Shown: in pieces, positions 61,931-64,000 of the stretch
Layout of the letters: each line of letters starts with the position of its first letter
Position numbering within the stretch: position 1 is the first letter of the stretch
Origin: Orthonyx spaldingii
Taxonomy: Eukaryota > Chordata > Aves > Passeriformes > Orthonychidae
DNA length: 64,000 bases
Reading direction: 5' to 3'
Assembly: GCA_013397795.1 (NCBI GenBank)
Contig: VZTJ01003859.1
Span: 1 to 64,000, forward strand
Notes under the pieces: model-generated
Seen by the model: only the letters and a program-made list of their open reading frames with translations
Databases searched by the model: none
Told to the model about the DNA's origin: nothing
Position numbers and translations under genes: made by a program

Positions 61931-64000
61931 CACAAAAGCAAAGAATCCTCTTTCTCAAAATATAGTCACAAGACTTAGCTGTTTTAACTTTTAACCCACA
62001 TGCTCCAGGGGAGGGATGGAAGGCAGGAGGATAAATATATGTTGCATAAGACATCTTAACAATCTGTTAATTGACAGATTCATTGTCATACTACTATTCA
62101 TGAAATACAAAGCCAGTTTCACTCTCATGGATTCTGAAGAGGAAAACACAGGTGATTTAAGTTAATTATTATATTGGCGAATAATAAAAGTATTAAGGGA
62201 AGTATGGCAAACACAGTTTTACATATTAGCTGTCACTGAAAACCAGAGGGAAAAAAGCATTTATGACAATTATTACAACTGCATAAATACAAACCAGGGC
62301 AGGGGAAGAAACGCCACATTGGTCTAATTCAAATTTTTAGTATCAGAAATTTGTAACTAACCCCTCAAGACAATGAGTATCAGTAATGCTACAGGACTAG
62401 TGTTTCTTTTTTCCACACATAAATATGCTGACTCGGTTGTGTGAAGTGCTAGACTGAGTACATGGTAGTCCCCAACTGCAGCAATGTTTTTCATGCTGTA
62501 CCTACCACCTAGGAAATCCTTTGTCCACCCCAGCCACAGCTTCCTCAGTTATAAAACAGCAGCAACTCTGCCAGAAGACAGTCATGCTCTTGGTGGAGAG
62601 CACAATTCATCAAAAGAGAGGGACACATCTAAAACCATGATGCCACAATCTATCTTCTTCTCCACCACTCCCCTCCCCAGCTGACATCACTGACTCTTGG
62701 TTCAGGAGAGGTTCCCCACCCCTGATGTTGAACTGAATGCTCTGGAGAACTAAGGTCACCAAACAGGCCAATCTACAATTGACTTTTAAAAATAATTAGT
62801 TTTCAGCCAGATTAATGAACTCTGCCTGCCCAGAGACCAAATCACTGCTAGAACCAACACACAGAAGGGAGTACAAATGGCAGGAAAAGGGGAGATGGAG
62901 ACTGCTGCTTCTGGCACAGCAAGGTGCAGGGTTTGCCAAGCGTCTCCCCACAACCGTAACTGGTGGACAACTCGGAGAACATGCAAACTGCTGTTACTGC
63001 AGAGCTGAAAAACCTCCCAGAATTTTTTACATTCTTCATTAATGGCATGAATTATTTAAATAATGTAAGACAACGCTTTAGATTGGCATACCAAGATAGA
63101 GATGTCAAGAATTCATCAGCAAGAGCTGGTAGAATGATGTTCTCTGGCTCTGTAATGACTTCATTTTTCCTGTAATTCCGGAATTGTCTCAGGACTCATC
63201 TACTGTTGACAGAGATATCTATATATTTTCTTACTAAACTTCACTGGGATCAATCCTTAATGCAATTGTACTCCCAAAACAGTAAGTGAAACATAAAAAG
63301 AACTCTTCATAAAAAAGGATATGAAGAGTCCACGGGAGTACTTTTATTTCTTAACACTCTTTACTTCACAGATATGCTTCAAAAGGAAATAGAATTAACC
63401 CACAAGTGCTATTTACCTGTCAGATACAATGCCAATGGGCACTTTAACAAGGACCAGACAATCAGAAGCCAGGTAGAACATGCTATGACGACTTCCAGGA
63501 CTTTGCTTCCATATGAGTGAATATGTTCAAATCTATATATGCATAATGTCTCACAGCAGGCAGTACAAAAGTTATATTTAAATTACATGTTTATTTATTG
63601 AGGAAAATAAAATAAAATTACAATGAAACCTCCAAGATTTCCTTGTAGGTCCAGCAAAAGAGAAGCAGCATTCTGGACCCAACTGCTAAGCCAATGAAGA
63701 ACACACACTTCTACATTCATCTAGGAACAGCTTGGCATAGTCTCTACAGACAACACTTTCTTTTTCTTTAAGAAAGCTGATCCCTCCAAGGTAATTCAAA
63801 GCTACCAATACTACTGAGCAACACTTTAACTCCACTCACATCCAGACCATTAGCTTCCTTTTCTGGACAATATACCATTTCTGTTATACAGTGGACTTCC
63901 TTGCAGTACAATACAGTGGATCTTCTCCAATTCTGTTGTTTTCTACAAGCAGTAGGTAATTTATACCTGAAGTGACTACTTCTGTTGAGCTATCCTATTG

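Larger units (their letters stand above)
42848..64000 (-). other. KLF12: KLF12 intron upstream of the first coding exon (partial)
   Basis: More than 21 kb of AT-rich, non-coding sequence. It holds CR1 copies at about 59170-59990 and 43383-43822, a doubtful CR1 tail near 56735, short palindromes at 44219 and 57140, A- and T-tracts, and an assembly gap at 61290-61325. The rest looks like unique intronic sequence. Open frames here lack any recognisable family and are not supported as genes. The upstream 5' UTR exon or promoter was not found. Confidence 0.75.

Noticed and set aside
1..64000. Search for CRISPR arrays, tRNA or rRNA genes, operons or phage modules
   Set aside because: Nothing of the kind was seen; the window is a vertebrate intron with ordinary interspersed repeats.

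Overview
The window reads as bird genomic DNA, made almost entirely of intron. The evidence for a bird is several CR1 non-LTR retrotransposon copies, some ending in the typical CTATGATTCTATGAT-like tail, avian-type LTR sequence, AT-rich unique sequence, no mammalian SINEs, and two short spliced exons that I recognise as the Kruppel-like transcription factor KLF12. The gene is on the minus strand, so transcription runs from position 64000 towards position 1. There are no bacterial-type genes. Nearly all open reading frames in the window are chance or repeat-derived.

Layout in the direction of KLF12 transcription. (1) 64000-42848: intron upstream of the first coding exon, with an old CR1 copy (about 59170-59990), a younger CR1 tail (about 43383-43822) and a small assembly gap. 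(2) 42847-42784: a 64-nt exon holding the end of the 5' UTR and the first seven codons. (3) 42783-18426: a 24.4-kb intron with a solo-LTR-like block about 0.3 kb after the exon (about 41989-42509), a long CR1 fragment (about 30965-31670), a small tandem repeat and a second gap in a poly(A) tract. (4) 18425-18336: a 90-nt exon coding 30 residues, in phase 0 on both sides. (5) 18335-1: the start of the next intron, with four CR1 fragments and, at the very edge, a probable ERV-derived repeat. The later KLF12 exons (CtBP-binding motif, serine-rich region, three C2H2 zinc fingers) are not in the window.

The most interesting point is at the start of KLF12. The Met that begins the mammalian protein (MNIH-MKRK form, from memory) is CTG here, directly preceded by an in-frame TGA. 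Translation of this transcript form should therefore start at the next in-frame ATG, three codons on. Two upstream ATGs in the same exon make a three-codon uORF and a uORF that overlaps the main start and ends in the next exon. Next to this exon is a CpG-rich LTR in the same orientation as the gene, which could act as an alternative promoter. I found no sign of a wholly new biological system. What stands out is gene regulation and repeat structure.
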